Positions 18,020-27,141 of a stretch of DNA of 64,000 nucleotides are shown here, piece by piece. The translations under genes were made by a program, and so were the position numbers. Each line of letters begins with the position of its first letter. Within the stretch, counting starts at the first letter, position 1. The notes beneath the pieces were generated by a model that did no database searches, was not told the DNA's origin, and was given only the letters and a program-made list of their open reading frames with translations. The DNA is from Litorimonas sp964352855 (GTDB lineage Bacteria > Pseudomonadota > Alphaproteobacteria > Caulobacterales > Maricaulaceae): NCBI GenBank assembly GCA_964352855.1, contig CAYGTR010000006.1:29388-93387 (forward strand). Reading direction: 5' to 3'.

Positions 18020-18343
18020 TTAAGGGCAAATATATTTAAGCTCTGTGGCAAAGCCTAAACCTTGTTCAAAGGCGGACAATCTGATGATGTCTCCATCTGC
18101 AATACCTGTGAGTTGCAATTCTATTCTATCGACACCAAAAACCGAACGGATAGAGCCTTTGCCTGCGTGACGATCTATAATGAGCCGGGATGTTATTTTC
18201 TTTCCATGTGATTTATAATGTCCCGAGTAATAAAACCCATTGTCGCCGCCTTTAAACTCGCCGTCTTTGGCAATAACAACGCCGTGCCCCAGACTTTGCG
18301 TTGTGCCAAAAGTCGCTGAATAGATTCCGTTTTTTAACTGCAT
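18020..18343 (-). CDS. GrlR-like small protein
   Basis: The 107-residue product starts with MQLKNGIYSATFGT and has AAGGAG nine bases before its ATG. It resembles the GrlR family (PF16518), a lipocalin-like beta fold named after a negative regulator of enteropathogen type III secretion: NGIYSATF, GHGVVIAKDGEFKGGDNGFYYSG and RLIIDRHAGKGSI-like text are in the usual order. Free-standing homologues occur in bacteria with no such secretion system, and none is seen here, so a function in secretion should not be assumed. It stands alone between metH and the HtrA gene. Confidence 0.65.
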   Translation of the reverse strand: MQLKNGIYSATFGTTQSLGHGVVIAKDGEFKGGDNGFYYSGHYKSHGKKITSRLIIDRHAGKGSIRSVFGVDRIELQLTGIADGDIIRLSAFEQGLGFATELKYICP

Positions 18344-18461
18344 GCGCCCAATCTCCTTTATACCTTCCCACCTGATGCTGAATAGATTATCAAACTCTAA
18401 ACATAAGTGTATAATTTATAATACACCCTACAAATGTAGGGGTAGTTATCTGAGGTCAATA

Positions 18462-18513
18462 AAAAACCCGCTCCGTATAAATTGCGTAAACGCAATATCT
18501 ACCAAGCGGGTTT
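18462..18513 (-). terminator. Terminator of the HtrA gene
   Basis: On the minus strand AAACCCGCT pairs with AGCGGGTTT at the ends of a 51-nt element and is followed by TTTTTATTG. The loop contains its own hairpin, ATTGCGT-TT-ACGCAAT. It lies 22 bases after the protease stop codon. A further small hairpin, CCCTAC-AAAT-GTAGGG, is at 18426-18441. Confidence 0.75.
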
Positions 18514-18534
18514 GAAGATGGTTTTGTAGGGGGA

Positions 18535-19965
18535 CTATCGAACGGCTAAGAAAATTCTTGAACCGCCCCGCTCAACGGAAAGTGCGAAGGGGCCGTCCTT
18601 GCCATCTATGCGGTCTTCGAACTCTTTCAAGTTTGCAACATCTTCGCGGTTGACCGACCGAATAACATCGCCCCGGCGCAGGCCAGCGCGATAGGCTTTG
18701 GATCCGCGATCGACACTCATGACATAAACGCCTTCATCACCGCCGCGTAATTCAACGTCATCCGGAATATTTCCGATAGACGCGCCTGAGAAAGACTCCA
18801 TAGCGGGCACATCATCAACGGCGTCGTCTGTAAGGACTTCACGTTCCTCTTCGACTTCTGCCACTTCGATACGAGTTGTACGGCGTTTGCCATCGCGAAT
18901 ATATGTTAATTCAGCGCGCGTGCCGGGGGTTACCAAACCCACTGCATTGCGAATATCAGAGGCATCACGAATGTCATCACCATTAAAGCCAACAATAACG
19001 TCGCCTTCTTGCAAGCCTGCTTTATCTGCGGGCGTATCGTCCTCAACAGAGCTGACCAACGCTCCGTTCAACGTGGTGAGTTCAAGCGACTCACGAAGGG
19101 CAGGTGTGATATTTTGAATACCCACGCCAATGCGTCCACGCCGAACCTCGCCATTTTCTTTTAACTGTTCAATGACTGATGTCACGATGCGCGTTGGCAC
19201 TGCAAAACCAATCCCATTATTGCCGCCTGAGCGGCTCAGAATGGCTGTATTAATCCCGATTAATTCGCCTTTGGAGTTGACCAAAGCACCGCCAGAATTC
19301 CCGGGATTAATAGACGCATCCGTCTGAATATAATCCTGATAATTATCGCCGCCTCCTTGGTCGCGGCCAAGGGCGCTGACGATACCTGTTGTTACCGTAC
19401 TGGATAGGCCATAGGGGTTACCGACGGCGATAACGTAATCGCCGACTTTTACATCCCGACTTCGCGCAATGTTTAAAGCTGTCAGATTTTTGGCATCAAT
19501 TTTAACAAGGGCGAGGTCTGTACGGGGATCAGAGCCTATTAACTCGCCTTCCAGCTCGCGTTTATCCTCGAGCGTGATCGTAATACGGTCTGCATCTTTC
19601 ACAACGTGATTATTTGTGACGATTAAGCCTTCATTTGCATCAATGATAACACCAGAGCCCAGACCACGTCGGGGTTGATCCTGCATTTCAGGTAAGCGCC
19701 CACCAAAGAAACGTCGTAAGAATTCTTCTTGTCCGCCCAGATCCACGGAGGGGGCTTCACTTGTTCCCTCGACATCAATAGACACAACAGCGGGTGTAAT
19801 GCGTTCCAGCAAGGGCGCCATCGTTAGCACACCTCGTGTATTGTCGATGGTTAAAACACCGGTTTGACCAATGGCGGCACTATTGGAATATACGCCTTGG
19901 GATATCGCGATAGGAGCGACAAGCAAGGCGAGACCGCTGGCCGCAATCAAAAGAGATTTACGCAT
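18535..19965 (-). CDS. Periplasmic serine protease, HtrA/DegP family
   Basis: Started at the ATG at 19965 (AGGA seven bases upstream) the protein has 476 residues and a signal peptide. The protease domain has the full catalytic triad: TNNHVV (His about 119), RTDLALV (Asp about 150) and NPGNSGGAL (Ser about 224). Two PDZ domains follow, about residues 250-350 and 385-476. It degrades or refolds damaged envelope proteins. The acidic linker EVEEEREVLTDDAVDD separates the PDZ domains. It is transcribed alone, ends at a strong terminator, and is divergent from mprF. Confidence 0.93.
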   Translation of the reverse strand: MRKSLLIAASGLALLVAPIAISQGVYSNSAAIGQTGVLTIDNTRGVLTMAPLLERITPAVVSIDVEGTSEAPSVDLGGQEEFLRRFFGGRLPEMQDQPRRGLGSGVIIDANEGLIVTNNHVVKDADRITITLEDKRELEGELIGSDPRTDLALVKIDAKNLTALNIARSRDVKVGDYVIAVGNPYGLSSTVTTGIVSALGRDQGGGDNYQDYIQTDASINPGNSGGALVNSKGELIGINTAILSRSGGNNGIGFAVPTRIVTSVIEQLKENGEVRRGRIGVGIQNITPALRESLELTTLNGALVSSVEDDTPADKAGLQEGDVIVGFNGDDIRDASDIRNAVGLVTPGTRAELTYIRDGKRRTTRIEVAEVEEEREVLTDDAVDDVPAMESFSGASIGNIPDDVELRGGDEGVYVMSVDRGSKAYRAGLRRGDVIRSVNREDVANLKEFEDRIDGKDGPFALSVERGGSRIFLAVR

Positions 19966-20237
19966 GGGAAGTCCTGTCATTGTTAAATTCTGTAACATCC
20001 TGTCAATCTAGGACGTGACAGCGCTTCGACAAGGGGGCAGGGCAGAAGATGAAGGTGTTTTAATATCGCCGGTCTAGTCTTGAGTAAGAAGCGCGCGTGA
20101 TCAATACGCCATCCAGCGTATCTTTTAAATTAAAACAGAGGAATATAAACACATGCTTGAACCTAAAGGTCTTAATGGTGATTGTATAAATGCAAAAACT
20201 GCATACGCTGATGCATAGGCTTTAAGGATCAAGCGTA

Positions 20238-22829
20238 ATGAGAGAACCACACTATATCACAAAACCGGATATCTCAGGCGGTAAACCCCCTGCGCATTTA
20301 CTGCGTTGGCAGACAATATTGGCAGTTATTATAGGGCTGGTCATATTTTCGTTTGCACTCGCTATCATTTGGGGGGCGATAAAAACGACCTCTTACGATC
20401 AATTCATTGAACGGTTGGGACAATTATCTGCAGGTTTGATAAGCGTAGCTTTGTTGTTTGCACTGATCAGCTTTGCTTTGGCCAGTCTGGAAGACGCTGT
20501 TGAAGCGCCTAGAGGCGAGAAGCGTCATGTCGTGAATGATTTTCTATCGGCCTTTATTGCCAACTCGGTTACGAATATCACGGATATGGGGTCTTTGTCG
20601 GGGTTAAATATTAAAACACGCGTGTTTAGCGCTTGGTCGCTCACATCAATTGATATGGCGCGGATAAATAAACTAACACAACGTGTCAGCGTCATGAGTG
20701 GTGCCGTGCTTCTGATTGCGGCGCTTTTGCTGAATATCACTGTTATCAGCGCGGCCTATGGCATACCCCCAATCGCTCTTTACGGGTTTTCTCTGATTGC
20801 GGTCATGTTGGTCATTGTGTCATGGCTAAACAGCCGAAATTTATCTGACGATAAGGCACGACTGTCAAAAAAGACAATACGCGTATTTACCATCAATTCT
20901 GCAAAATGGCTCACAGCTGCTGCCACCTTTTATTTTTGTCTCCTCGGCAGCACGGAGCTGTCTTTTTCTGTAGTTCTATTATTATTTATTCTGGCTCATA
21001 GCGCGGGTCGCATAAGTGGCTTGCCGGGTGGTATAGGTGTTTTTGAGGCGGCTTGTTTTCTGCTCTTTACACAAACTGCCGCGGCGGACATGGCCGTGGC
21101 TTTAGTCGCCTATCGGTGCCTCTATTTTTTCGTGCCATTATTGGTTTCGGCTCTGATTATCGGCATGGCTAAAGCTAATCCTTTACGCCGCGAATTAACA
21201 CGCAAGGGGGCGCCCGTTTTGGATTTATTTGAGACAATGGCCCCGCCGCTTTATGCTGTTCTGATATTTTTGACGGGTGTGATGATGCTGATATCGGCAG
21301 CCACACCCGACCGTATCGACGCAATCCCTATTCCGGGCAATAGTTTTGGGGTGGTCGTGATAGAACTGTCACACTTGCTTGCGAGTTTTATAGCCAGTCT
21401 TTTATTAATCGTCGCAATGGGTTTGCGTCGCCGGCTCCGCAATGCGTGGGCTTTGGCCATTCTTTTCATGGGCGTTGGCGCTGCTTTGACATTGTTAAAA
21501 GGGGCTGATCCTAAAGGGGCCATTATATTAATTATCTTAGCGTTTTGCCTTTATACCTCAAAAGCGGCCTTTTATCGAAAGGGTTATATTCGACAAATCC
21601 CTTTAAATTTACCGCGTCTTGGACTCATAGTATCCGCCATTGGCTTTGCCCTATGGGTCGGATTTTACAGCTATCTTGATGCGCCTTACAGTTCTGACTT
21701 ATGGTGGCAATTTGGATCGGAAGGAGACTTATCGCGTTTTCTACGTGCGTTTGTTTTCATCGGGTCCGTCATAAGCCTCTATGCGTTTTGGCGGTTTTTA
21801 CAGCCTGCGCCTATTTTAAATGCCCCGAAACTGAGCGATGGTGATTTTGCCAAAATCCGCCAAATCCTGAGTGAGGCAGAAAATCCGGGCAGTGAGTCAA
21901 ATTTGGCTTTCATGGGCGATAAACAATTCTTGCTCTCCCAGAGCGGTCGGTCTTTTATCATGTACGGTATTAAAGGTCGCAATTGGGTCGCAATGGGTAA
22001 TCCGGTCGGGTTGGCGTCCGAGCATAAAGAACTTATTTGGGCTTTCCGTCAACTTGCCGATCAATGGGATGCATGGCCTTGTTTTTACGCCGTGAGAGGC
22101 GATGCCTTAAATGATTTTATTGATGCTGGTATGGCGTTACAAAAAATCGGGGAATTGGCTTTAATAGACCTCCCCATATTTTCTATGGAAGGTAAAATCC
22201 GCAGCGAGCTGAGAAACTCTAAAAGCAGAGCCCTGCGCGAAGGCTGCGCATTTGAAATTATTTATCCGGAGCAGGACTCGCCGGAAATGGACATGATTGA
22301 GATTGTGTCCAATAATTGGCTGAATAAACATCAAGGGAAAGAAAAGCGGTTCTCACTCGGCCGATTTGACCGTGCCGTCTTAAGCGAGCAACCGGTTGCG
22401 ATTATAAAACGAGATGGACACATTATCGCTTTTGCAAACCTCTGGCAAACATCAGATAAATCGGAAATATCAGTTGACTTGATGCGGTATGAAGATGTCA
22501 AAATAAATGGCCTTATGGACTTTCTGTTTGTTGAGATTATGCTTTGGGCCAAAGAACAAGGCTATGCCCGTTTTGGACTCGGTATGGCACCACTGGCCGG
22601 GTTGGAGGGCGACAAACTCGCACCCTTTATGACGAAATTAGGGGCGCTTATTTTTGAACATGGCGGTCGGTTTTACAGCTTCAAAGGCTTAAGGGCATTT
22701 AAGCAGAAATTTAATCCCGACTGGCAGCCCGTGTACCTCGCCGCTCCAAGCCAAGTGACGATGCCTGTTGCCTTGGGCAGCTTGGCGCTTCTCAGTGGCG
22801 GAGGGCTTTTAGGCCTGATTCAAAAATGA
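20238..22829 (+). CDS. mprF: MprF-like phosphatidylglycerol aminoacyltransferase and flippase
   Basis: The 863-residue product has about 14 membrane segments (residues 30-530) with the conserved flippase-type stretch SGLPGGIGVFEAACFLLFT near residue 260, and a soluble C-terminal DUF2156 domain (about 545-840) of the GNAT-like aminoacyl-PG synthase fold. Such proteins move Lys or Ala from tRNA to phosphatidylglycerol and flip the product, lowering surface charge and resisting cationic peptides. The start has AAGGA at nine bases. The VirJ/AcvB-like gene is convergent and only 13 bases away, matching the known link between the two in Agrobacterium and Rhizobium. Confidence 0.9.
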   Translation: MREPHYITKPDISGGKPPAHLLRWQTILAVIIGLVIFSFALAIIWGAIKTTSYDQFIERLGQLSAGLISVALLFALISFALASLEDAVEAPRGEKRHVVNDFLSAFIANSVTNITDMGSLSGLNIKTRVFSAWSLTSIDMARINKLTQRVSVMSGAVLLIAALLLNITVISAAYGIPPIALYGFSLIAVMLVIVSWLNSRNLSDDKARLSKKTIRVFTINSAKWLTAAATFYFCLLGSTELSFSVVLLLFILAHSAGRISGLPGGIGVFEAACFLLFTQTAAADMAVALVAYRCLYFFVPLLVSALIIGMAKANPLRRELTRKGAPVLDLFETMAPPLYAVLIFLTGVMMLISAATPDRIDAIPIPGNSFGVVVIELSHLLASFIASLLLIVAMGLRRRLRNAWALAILFMGVGAALTLLKGADPKGAIILIILAFCLYTSKAAFYRKGYIRQIPLNLPRLGLIVSAIGFALWVGFYSYLDAPYSSDLWWQFGSEGDLSRFLRAFVFIGSVISLYAFWRFLQPAPILNAPKLSDGDFAKIRQILSEAENPGSESNLAFMGDKQFLLSQSGRSFIMYGIKGRNWVAMGNPVGLASEHKELIWAFRQLADQWDAWPCFYAVRGDALNDFIDAGMALQKIGELALIDLPIFSMEGKIRSELRNSKSRALREGCAFEIIYPEQDSPEMDMIEIVSNNWLNKHQGKEKRFSLGRFDRAVLSEQPVAIIKRDGHIIAFANLWQTSDKSEISVDLMRYEDVKINGLMDFLFVEIMLWAKEQGYARFGLGMAPLAGLEGDKLAPFMTKLGALIFEHGGRFYSFKGLRAFKQKFNPDWQPVYLAAPSQVTMPVALGSLALLSGGGLLGLIQK

Positions 22830-22842
22830 GGGTGCCTCGTGA

Positions 22843-23469
22843 TTATCTGCCGTGTGATATGTTTAAAAAATCCTCAATTGTGGCGAGTAATGGCCCAAAG
22901 TCTTTGTTAAAGTCATGTCCTCCGGGGAGGCTGATAATGGTTAAACTGTCTATAGATGTTAGTTTCGCCCGCGCGCCGATATAATCCGTTTCTCCATGAA
23001 CATATAATATAGGCGCTATTTGAGCAAGTTGTTGAATTTCGGGTGCCGTCTCTTTTGCGGCGGGTGTTGATTTGTTCAACCAACTCCGAAAAAAGAACTC
23101 AAAATCGGCTTCTGCTGGCGGCGCTATCAATATGGTATTGACGATGTGTTTTTTCAGATGAGATGGTAGTCGGTTGAGGGCAAAGGGTAATGTCCCCGCT
23201 CCAAAAGAATAACCAATAAATGTGAATTGCGCCGCAGGATTTACTTTCAGACGGCGCAACATATAAGCTTTTAAATCATCCGACATTTTTTGTGGCGAAC
23301 GTTTGTTCCAAAAATATTCTATGGCTTTGACGCGCGCCGTTGGGATGCCCTGCTTTGCGAGTTTATCAGCTATAAATTTCGCAATAGGGGTCCAAAGACC
23401 ATCGCCACTTATCACACAGGCATAATGCTGTGGCTTTGCTAACTTTGGCTTATGCAATGTGAATTTCAT
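22843..23469 (-). CDS. VirJ/AcvB-type hydrolase, candidate lysyl-phosphatidylglycerol hydrolase
   Basis: The 208-residue product matches the VirJ/AcvB domain (PF06057): SGDGLWTPIAKFIADKL near the N-terminus (the family has SGDGGW), KAIEYFWNKRSP, FIGYSFGAGTLPFALNRLP with the nucleophile Ser near residue 86, APPAEADFEF, and a late PGGHDFN with the catalytic His. It lacks an obvious signal peptide, unlike AcvB, though the short first 20 residues make localisation uncertain. In Agrobacterium AcvB hydrolyses lysyl-phosphatidylglycerol made by LpiA, an MprF. Its place beside mprF here supports the same role; this is inference. Confidence 0.82.
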   Translation of the reverse strand: MKFTLHKPKLAKPQHYACVISGDGLWTPIAKFIADKLAKQGIPTARVKAIEYFWNKRSPQKMSDDLKAYMLRRLKVNPAAQFTFIGYSFGAGTLPFALNRLPSHLKKHIVNTILIAPPAEADFEFFFRSWLNKSTPAAKETAPEIQQLAQIAPILYVHGETDYIGARAKLTSIDSLTIISLPGGHDFNKDFGPLLATIEDFLNISHGR

Positions 23470-23535
23470 GTTCAGTCAAAACCCAAAAAGGCTATCATAA
23501 CCTTGTTAAAAAGACCTAATGTCTGAGTTGTGATT

Positions 23536-23670
23536 ATGACAGACAAACAAAATTTCACCCATCAATTTTTCAAAATATTATACATAAGAGGTTTAAGGCC
23601 TGCGACACTTAGGATGCATATTATTTCGGGATATATTCCGATGAGTGTTCATGTTAAGTTTCTGATATGA
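23536..23670 (+). CDS. Possible 44-residue ORF coupled to the next lipoprotein gene
   Basis: An ATG at 23536 opens 44 codons (MTDKQNFTHQFFKILYIRG and on) and ends in ATGA, overlapping the start of the lipoprotein at 23667 by four bases. The overlap suggests coupling, but there is no good ribosome site and no recognisable family. It could be chance. Confidence 0.2.
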   Translation: MTDKQNFTHQFFKILYIRGLRPATLRMHIISGYIPMSVHVKFLI

Positions 23671-24233
23671 TAAAATTTATAAGCCTATCAGCCTTCATTG
23701 TGCTCTTAACGTGTTCCGGTGCTAAGGTTTCTGAACCCGCAAGCTCCACTGATTTTCTGGCTGCGTTATCGCCGCTTTGCAATCAAACATATACTGGTCA
23801 AGTTGTCAGTGATGATCCGCAAGATGCAGACTGGCGCGCTTCGGTTTTGATCTTGGGGCCGATTTCGTGTTCGGCTTCAGGTGCGATATCTATGCCCTTA
23901 GCAGTGGGCGACGATACTAGTCGAACCTGGTTCTTAACCCCGGCAGACCAAAATATTGAATTTCGTCATCAGCACCTCCTCAAAAATGGAGATATTGACC
24001 CTGTGTCTGATTATGGCGGTTACTCAGATGCGCTGACCTTAGAGGGAGGCGAATGGACAGTTGATTTTCCTGCTGATGGGAAGACCGTGAAGATTTTCAA
24101 AGACAATGGTTTGGAAGTCTCCGTCAGCAATGTTTGGACGTTTGAATACCGCGAAGGACTTGCATTGAATTATGAGCTTAACCGCGAAGCTCGCTATTTT
24201 CGGGCAGAATTTGATTTAACGGAACCAGAATAA
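23667..24233 (+). CDS. Conserved lipoprotein of unknown function
   Basis: The 188-residue product has a short hydrophobic leader with lipobox VLLTC. The rest resembles an unnamed secreted family found in sphingomonads and xanthomonads, recognised from the order QTYTGQVVSDDP, DDTSRTWFLT, a central DYGGYSDALT, the late SVSNVWTFE, and the closing FRAEFDLTEP. It looks like a single beta-rich domain. No catalytic residues can be named and no function is known to me. It is upstream of, but 195 bases from, the sdhC gene. Confidence 0.65.
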   Translation: MIKFISLSAFIVLLTCSGAKVSEPASSTDFLAALSPLCNQTYTGQVVSDDPQDADWRASVLILGPISCSASGAISMPLAVGDDTSRTWFLTPADQNIEFRHQHLLKNGDIDPVSDYGGYSDALTLEGGEWTVDFPADGKTVKIFKDNGLEVSVSNVWTFEYREGLALNYELNREARYFRAEFDLTEPE

Positions 24234-24428
24234 AAAGGGTTATATTTTAGAGAGGTAATGCTTATTTTTCGTAGTTAAGTCTCACTCGCAATTGAGCGGC
24301 AGTGCAGTTTGACATATTATCTCATTATTCGACTTTAGATGGGTTAGTGCGCAGCTTTTCAAAAGGTTATACGTTGACTTGAAAGCGCAGGGACTTAGGT
24401 TGCGCCACAAATATTAAGAGAGTTTCTC

Positions 24429-24809
24429 ATGTCTTCTTCTTGGAATGATAAGCGGCCCTTGTCTCCGCATTTACAGATTTGGCGCTGGCATCCGGCGATG
24501 TTGTCTTCTATTCTGCACCGCGCGAGTGCAATTGCGAGCTATGTTGCACTGCTTTTGGTGGCCATCGGCCTGTTGTTTCTGGCCCTTACGGGCGAACTCC
24601 CTTTGCAGGGATTAATATTCAGCCCGCTAGGCGTCATTGGTTTTGCTGTCTTTGTGTTTGCTTTTATCTTTATGGCTCTGGCTCAACTCCGCCATGCCAT
24701 ATGGGGTAAGGGGGCGATGATGAAGCCTGAGCTGAATAATATGCTGTCTTATGGCATGATTGCTGTCTCTGCTCTTTTGTCCGGCATCGCTGTCGGCTTG
24801 GTATTGTAG
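24429..24809 (+). CDS. sdhC: Succinate dehydrogenase cytochrome b556 subunit
   Basis: The 126-residue protein has the SdhC signature RPLSPHLQIWRWHPAMLSSILHR at its N-terminus (positions 9-31), with Ser27 and Arg31 where Escherichia coli SdhC has its quinone-site pair. Three membrane helices follow. LRHAIWGKG supplies His89, the expected heme b ligand. It anchors complex II in the inner membrane and passes electrons to ubiquinone. The gene starts the sdhCDA cluster, with AGAGAG upstream and sdhD 11 bases downstream. Confidence 0.93.
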   Translation: MSSSWNDKRPLSPHLQIWRWHPAMLSSILHRASAIASYVALLLVAIGLLFLALTGELPLQGLIFSPLGVIGFAVFVFAFIFMALAQLRHAIWGKGAMMKPELNNMLSYGMIAVSALLSGIAVGLVL

Positions 24810-24820
24810 GAGAACGGGTC

Positions 24821-25156
24821 ATGACACACGGTAAAGGCACATCACATCACAAGCTCCACGGTTTTGTTGGCTGGGGGCTAATTTTTGGTTTACCCTTCGC
24901 TTTGTTTTCAGCCATTGGGGCTATTAATGGTGGCTCAGCAGGCTTTGCAACTTGGTTGTCTACCCCTATTGGCGGAATAGGCTTTCTGGCTTTTGCAACG
25001 GCAGCGATTTGGTATTGTAAATTGGAAATGGACGAAGTTATCATGGATTACTTCTCCGGCGGTCTGCGCTCTTTTGGCCTGTTGAACAATAAAGTCGTCG
25101 CCTTCATTATTTGGGCAGTCATGGTTTTCGCCATTGTCAAACTCGCCTTCCTTTAG
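24821..25156 (+). CDS. sdhD: Succinate dehydrogenase membrane anchor subunit
   Basis: The 111-residue product has three membrane helices and the C-terminal-loop motif MDEVIMDYF, in which Asp76-Tyr77 match the conserved quinone-site DY. The axial heme ligand expected 11 residues before that Asp (His71 in Escherichia coli) is Tyr65 here, next to Cys66; yeast Sdh4 is known to use Cys in this role. GGAGA lies before the ATG. It pairs with SdhC to hold SdhA and SdhB on the membrane. Confidence 0.88.
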   Translation: MTHGKGTSHHKLHGFVGWGLIFGLPFALFSAIGAINGGSAGFATWLSTPIGGIGFLAFATAAIWYCKLEMDEVIMDYFSGGLRSFGLLNNKVVAFIIWAVMVFAIVKLAFL

Positions 25157-25203
25157 CTGCGTATAAAGATAGGTCTGAACGTAATAGAATTTAGGAAAGT
25201 CAT

Positions 25204-26997
25204 ATGACTGCCACACAAAAATGGATTGATCACACATTTGATGTTGTCGTTGTCGGGGCGGGTGGTTCCGGTTTGCGTGCAACGCTCGGCTCAGCCCAAG
25301 CGGGTCTGAAAACGGCTTGTGTGACGAAAGTCTTCCCCACACGCTCGCATACGGTCGCGGCGCAAGGCGGCATCGCAGCATCTCTCGGCAATATGGGCGC
25401 GGATGATTGGCGCTGGCACATGTATGATACCGTCAAAGGATCCGACTGGCTCGGTGACCAAGACTCGATTGAATATCTTTGCCGCGAGGCACCCAAAGCA
25501 GTTTATGAACTTGAGCATTGGGGTATGCCATTTTCGCGGACAGATGAAGGCAAAATTTATCAACGCCCATTTGGCGGTATGATGCAAAATATGGGTGCAG
25601 GCCCGGAGGCGCAACGCACATGTGCTGCGGCTGACCGGACAGGCCACGCGATGCTCCATACGCTTTACGGGCAATCCCTGCGTCATGATGCAGAATTTTT
25701 TATCGAATATTTTGCGCTCGATTTGATCATGGAAGACGGAGAATGTCGCGGTTTGACGGCATGGAAGTTAGATGACGGGACTTTACATCGTTTCCGTGCA
25801 CAGAAAGTGATTTTGGCGACCGGCGGTTATGGTCGTGTATTCTTTTCGGCTACCTCTGCCCATACCTGTACGGGCGATGGTAACGCAATGGTGCTTCGCG
25901 CCGGACTGCCTGTTCAGGATATGGAGTTCATTCAATTCCATCCGACAGGTATTTATGGTGCGGGTTGCTTGATTACGGAAGGCTCTCGCGGTGAAGGCGG
26001 TTATCTAACGAATTCCGAGGGCGAACGCTTTATGGAACGCTACGCCCCATCAGCCAAAGATCTGGCCTCGCGCGATGTTGTTTCCCGGGCAATGACGATT
26101 GAAATTCGTGAAGGTCGCGGTGTCGGCCCGAATAAAGATCACATTTTCCTACATTTGGATCATTTAGATCCTGCCGTTCTGGCAGAGCGTTTGCCGGGTA
26201 TTTCAGAGACCGCCAAAATCTTCGCGGGTGTAGACGTCACAAAGGAACCCATTCCTGTGCTCCCGACCTGCCATTATAATATGGGCGGCATTCAAACAAA
26301 TTATCACGGCGAAGTTTTGACGAAAAAAGGCAAGAACCCTGATGCCGTTGTTCCCGGGCTTATGGCTGTGGGCGAGGCCGCCTGTGTGTCCGTACATGGG
26401 GCTAACCGATTGGGCTCAAATTCTCTAATTGATCTGGTTGTGTTTGGTCGTGCCGCCGGTCTTCGCGTGGGCGAAACCTGCAAACCAAATGCGGAGCAAA
26501 AGCCGTTACCTGCAACTGCCGGCGAAGCAACTCTCGCGCGTTTAGAAAAGTTTAAAAACGCAAATGGTACAAAGAAAACAGCCGAAATTCGTCTCGAGCT
26601 TCAACGCGCCATGCAAGACCACTGTGCTGTCTTCCGCACAGAAGACAGCTTGGCCGAAGGTGTTGAGAAGGTAACGGCGATTGCCGCTTCGATTAAAGAT
26701 GTCAGTGTGTCAGACAAAACAATGGTTTGGAATACGGACCTTATGGAAACTCTGGAGCTTGATAATTTGCTGAGCCAAGCCATGGTGACGATTTCATCTG
26801 CAAATAACCGTAAAGAATCTCGTGGCGCACATGCCCACGAAGATTACCCGGATAGAGACGATAAGAAATGGATGAAACATACGCTCGCATGGTATGACTC
26901 AGACAAGAACAGCGTAAAAATTGACTACCGACCCGTTCACGATTACACAATGACCGATGGTATCGACTATATTGAGCCTAAGAAACGCGTTTACTAG
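25204..26997 (+). CDS. sdhA: Succinate dehydrogenase flavoprotein subunit
   Basis: The 597-residue protein has the FAD-binding start VVVGAGGSGLRATLGSAQAG, the covalent-FAD motif RSHTVAAQGG (His near residue 45), and the family active-site regions GCLITEGSRGEGG and PTCHYNMGGI with catalytic His. The C-terminal helical domain ends in DYRPVHDYTM. It oxidises succinate to fumarate in the citric acid cycle. GGAAAG precedes the ATG. The partner sdhB is not next to it but 5.5 kb downstream. Confidence 0.97.
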   Translation: MTATQKWIDHTFDVVVVGAGGSGLRATLGSAQAGLKTACVTKVFPTRSHTVAAQGGIAASLGNMGADDWRWHMYDTVKGSDWLGDQDSIEYLCREAPKAVYELEHWGMPFSRTDEGKIYQRPFGGMMQNMGAGPEAQRTCAAADRTGHAMLHTLYGQSLRHDAEFFIEYFALDLIMEDGECRGLTAWKLDDGTLHRFRAQKVILATGGYGRVFFSATSAHTCTGDGNAMVLRAGLPVQDMEFIQFHPTGIYGAGCLITEGSRGEGGYLTNSEGERFMERYAPSAKDLASRDVVSRAMTIEIREGRGVGPNKDHIFLHLDHLDPAVLAERLPGISETAKIFAGVDVTKEPIPVLPTCHYNMGGIQTNYHGEVLTKKGKNPDAVVPGLMAVGEAACVSVHGANRLGSNSLIDLVVFGRAAGLRVGETCKPNAEQKPLPATAGEATLARLEKFKNANGTKKTAEIRLELQRAMQDHCAVFRTEDSLAEGVEKVTAIAASIKDVSVSDKTMVWNTDLMETLELDNLLSQAMVTISSANNRKESRGAHAHEDYPDRDDKKWMKHTLAWYDSDKNSVKIDYRPVHDYTMTDGIDYIEPKKRVY

Positions 26998-27056
26998 GCT
27001 CAATATCTTTTCCTGCTTTATAATGTTATTTAGGCGGTGATAAAACTGCGACAAAT

Positions 27057-27079
27057 AACACACTAAATTGATGTGTTTT
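27057..27079 (+). terminator. Weak terminator-like hairpin after sdhA
   Basis: AACACA and TGTGTT pair across a 9-base loop and are followed by TTAATATAATT. The stem is short, so the call is weak. Confidence 0.3.
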
Positions 27080-27141
27080 AATATAATTAACTATATACAT
27101 AATATACTTTCCTATCGGAATAGTTCGGTAGGGAGAATGGC

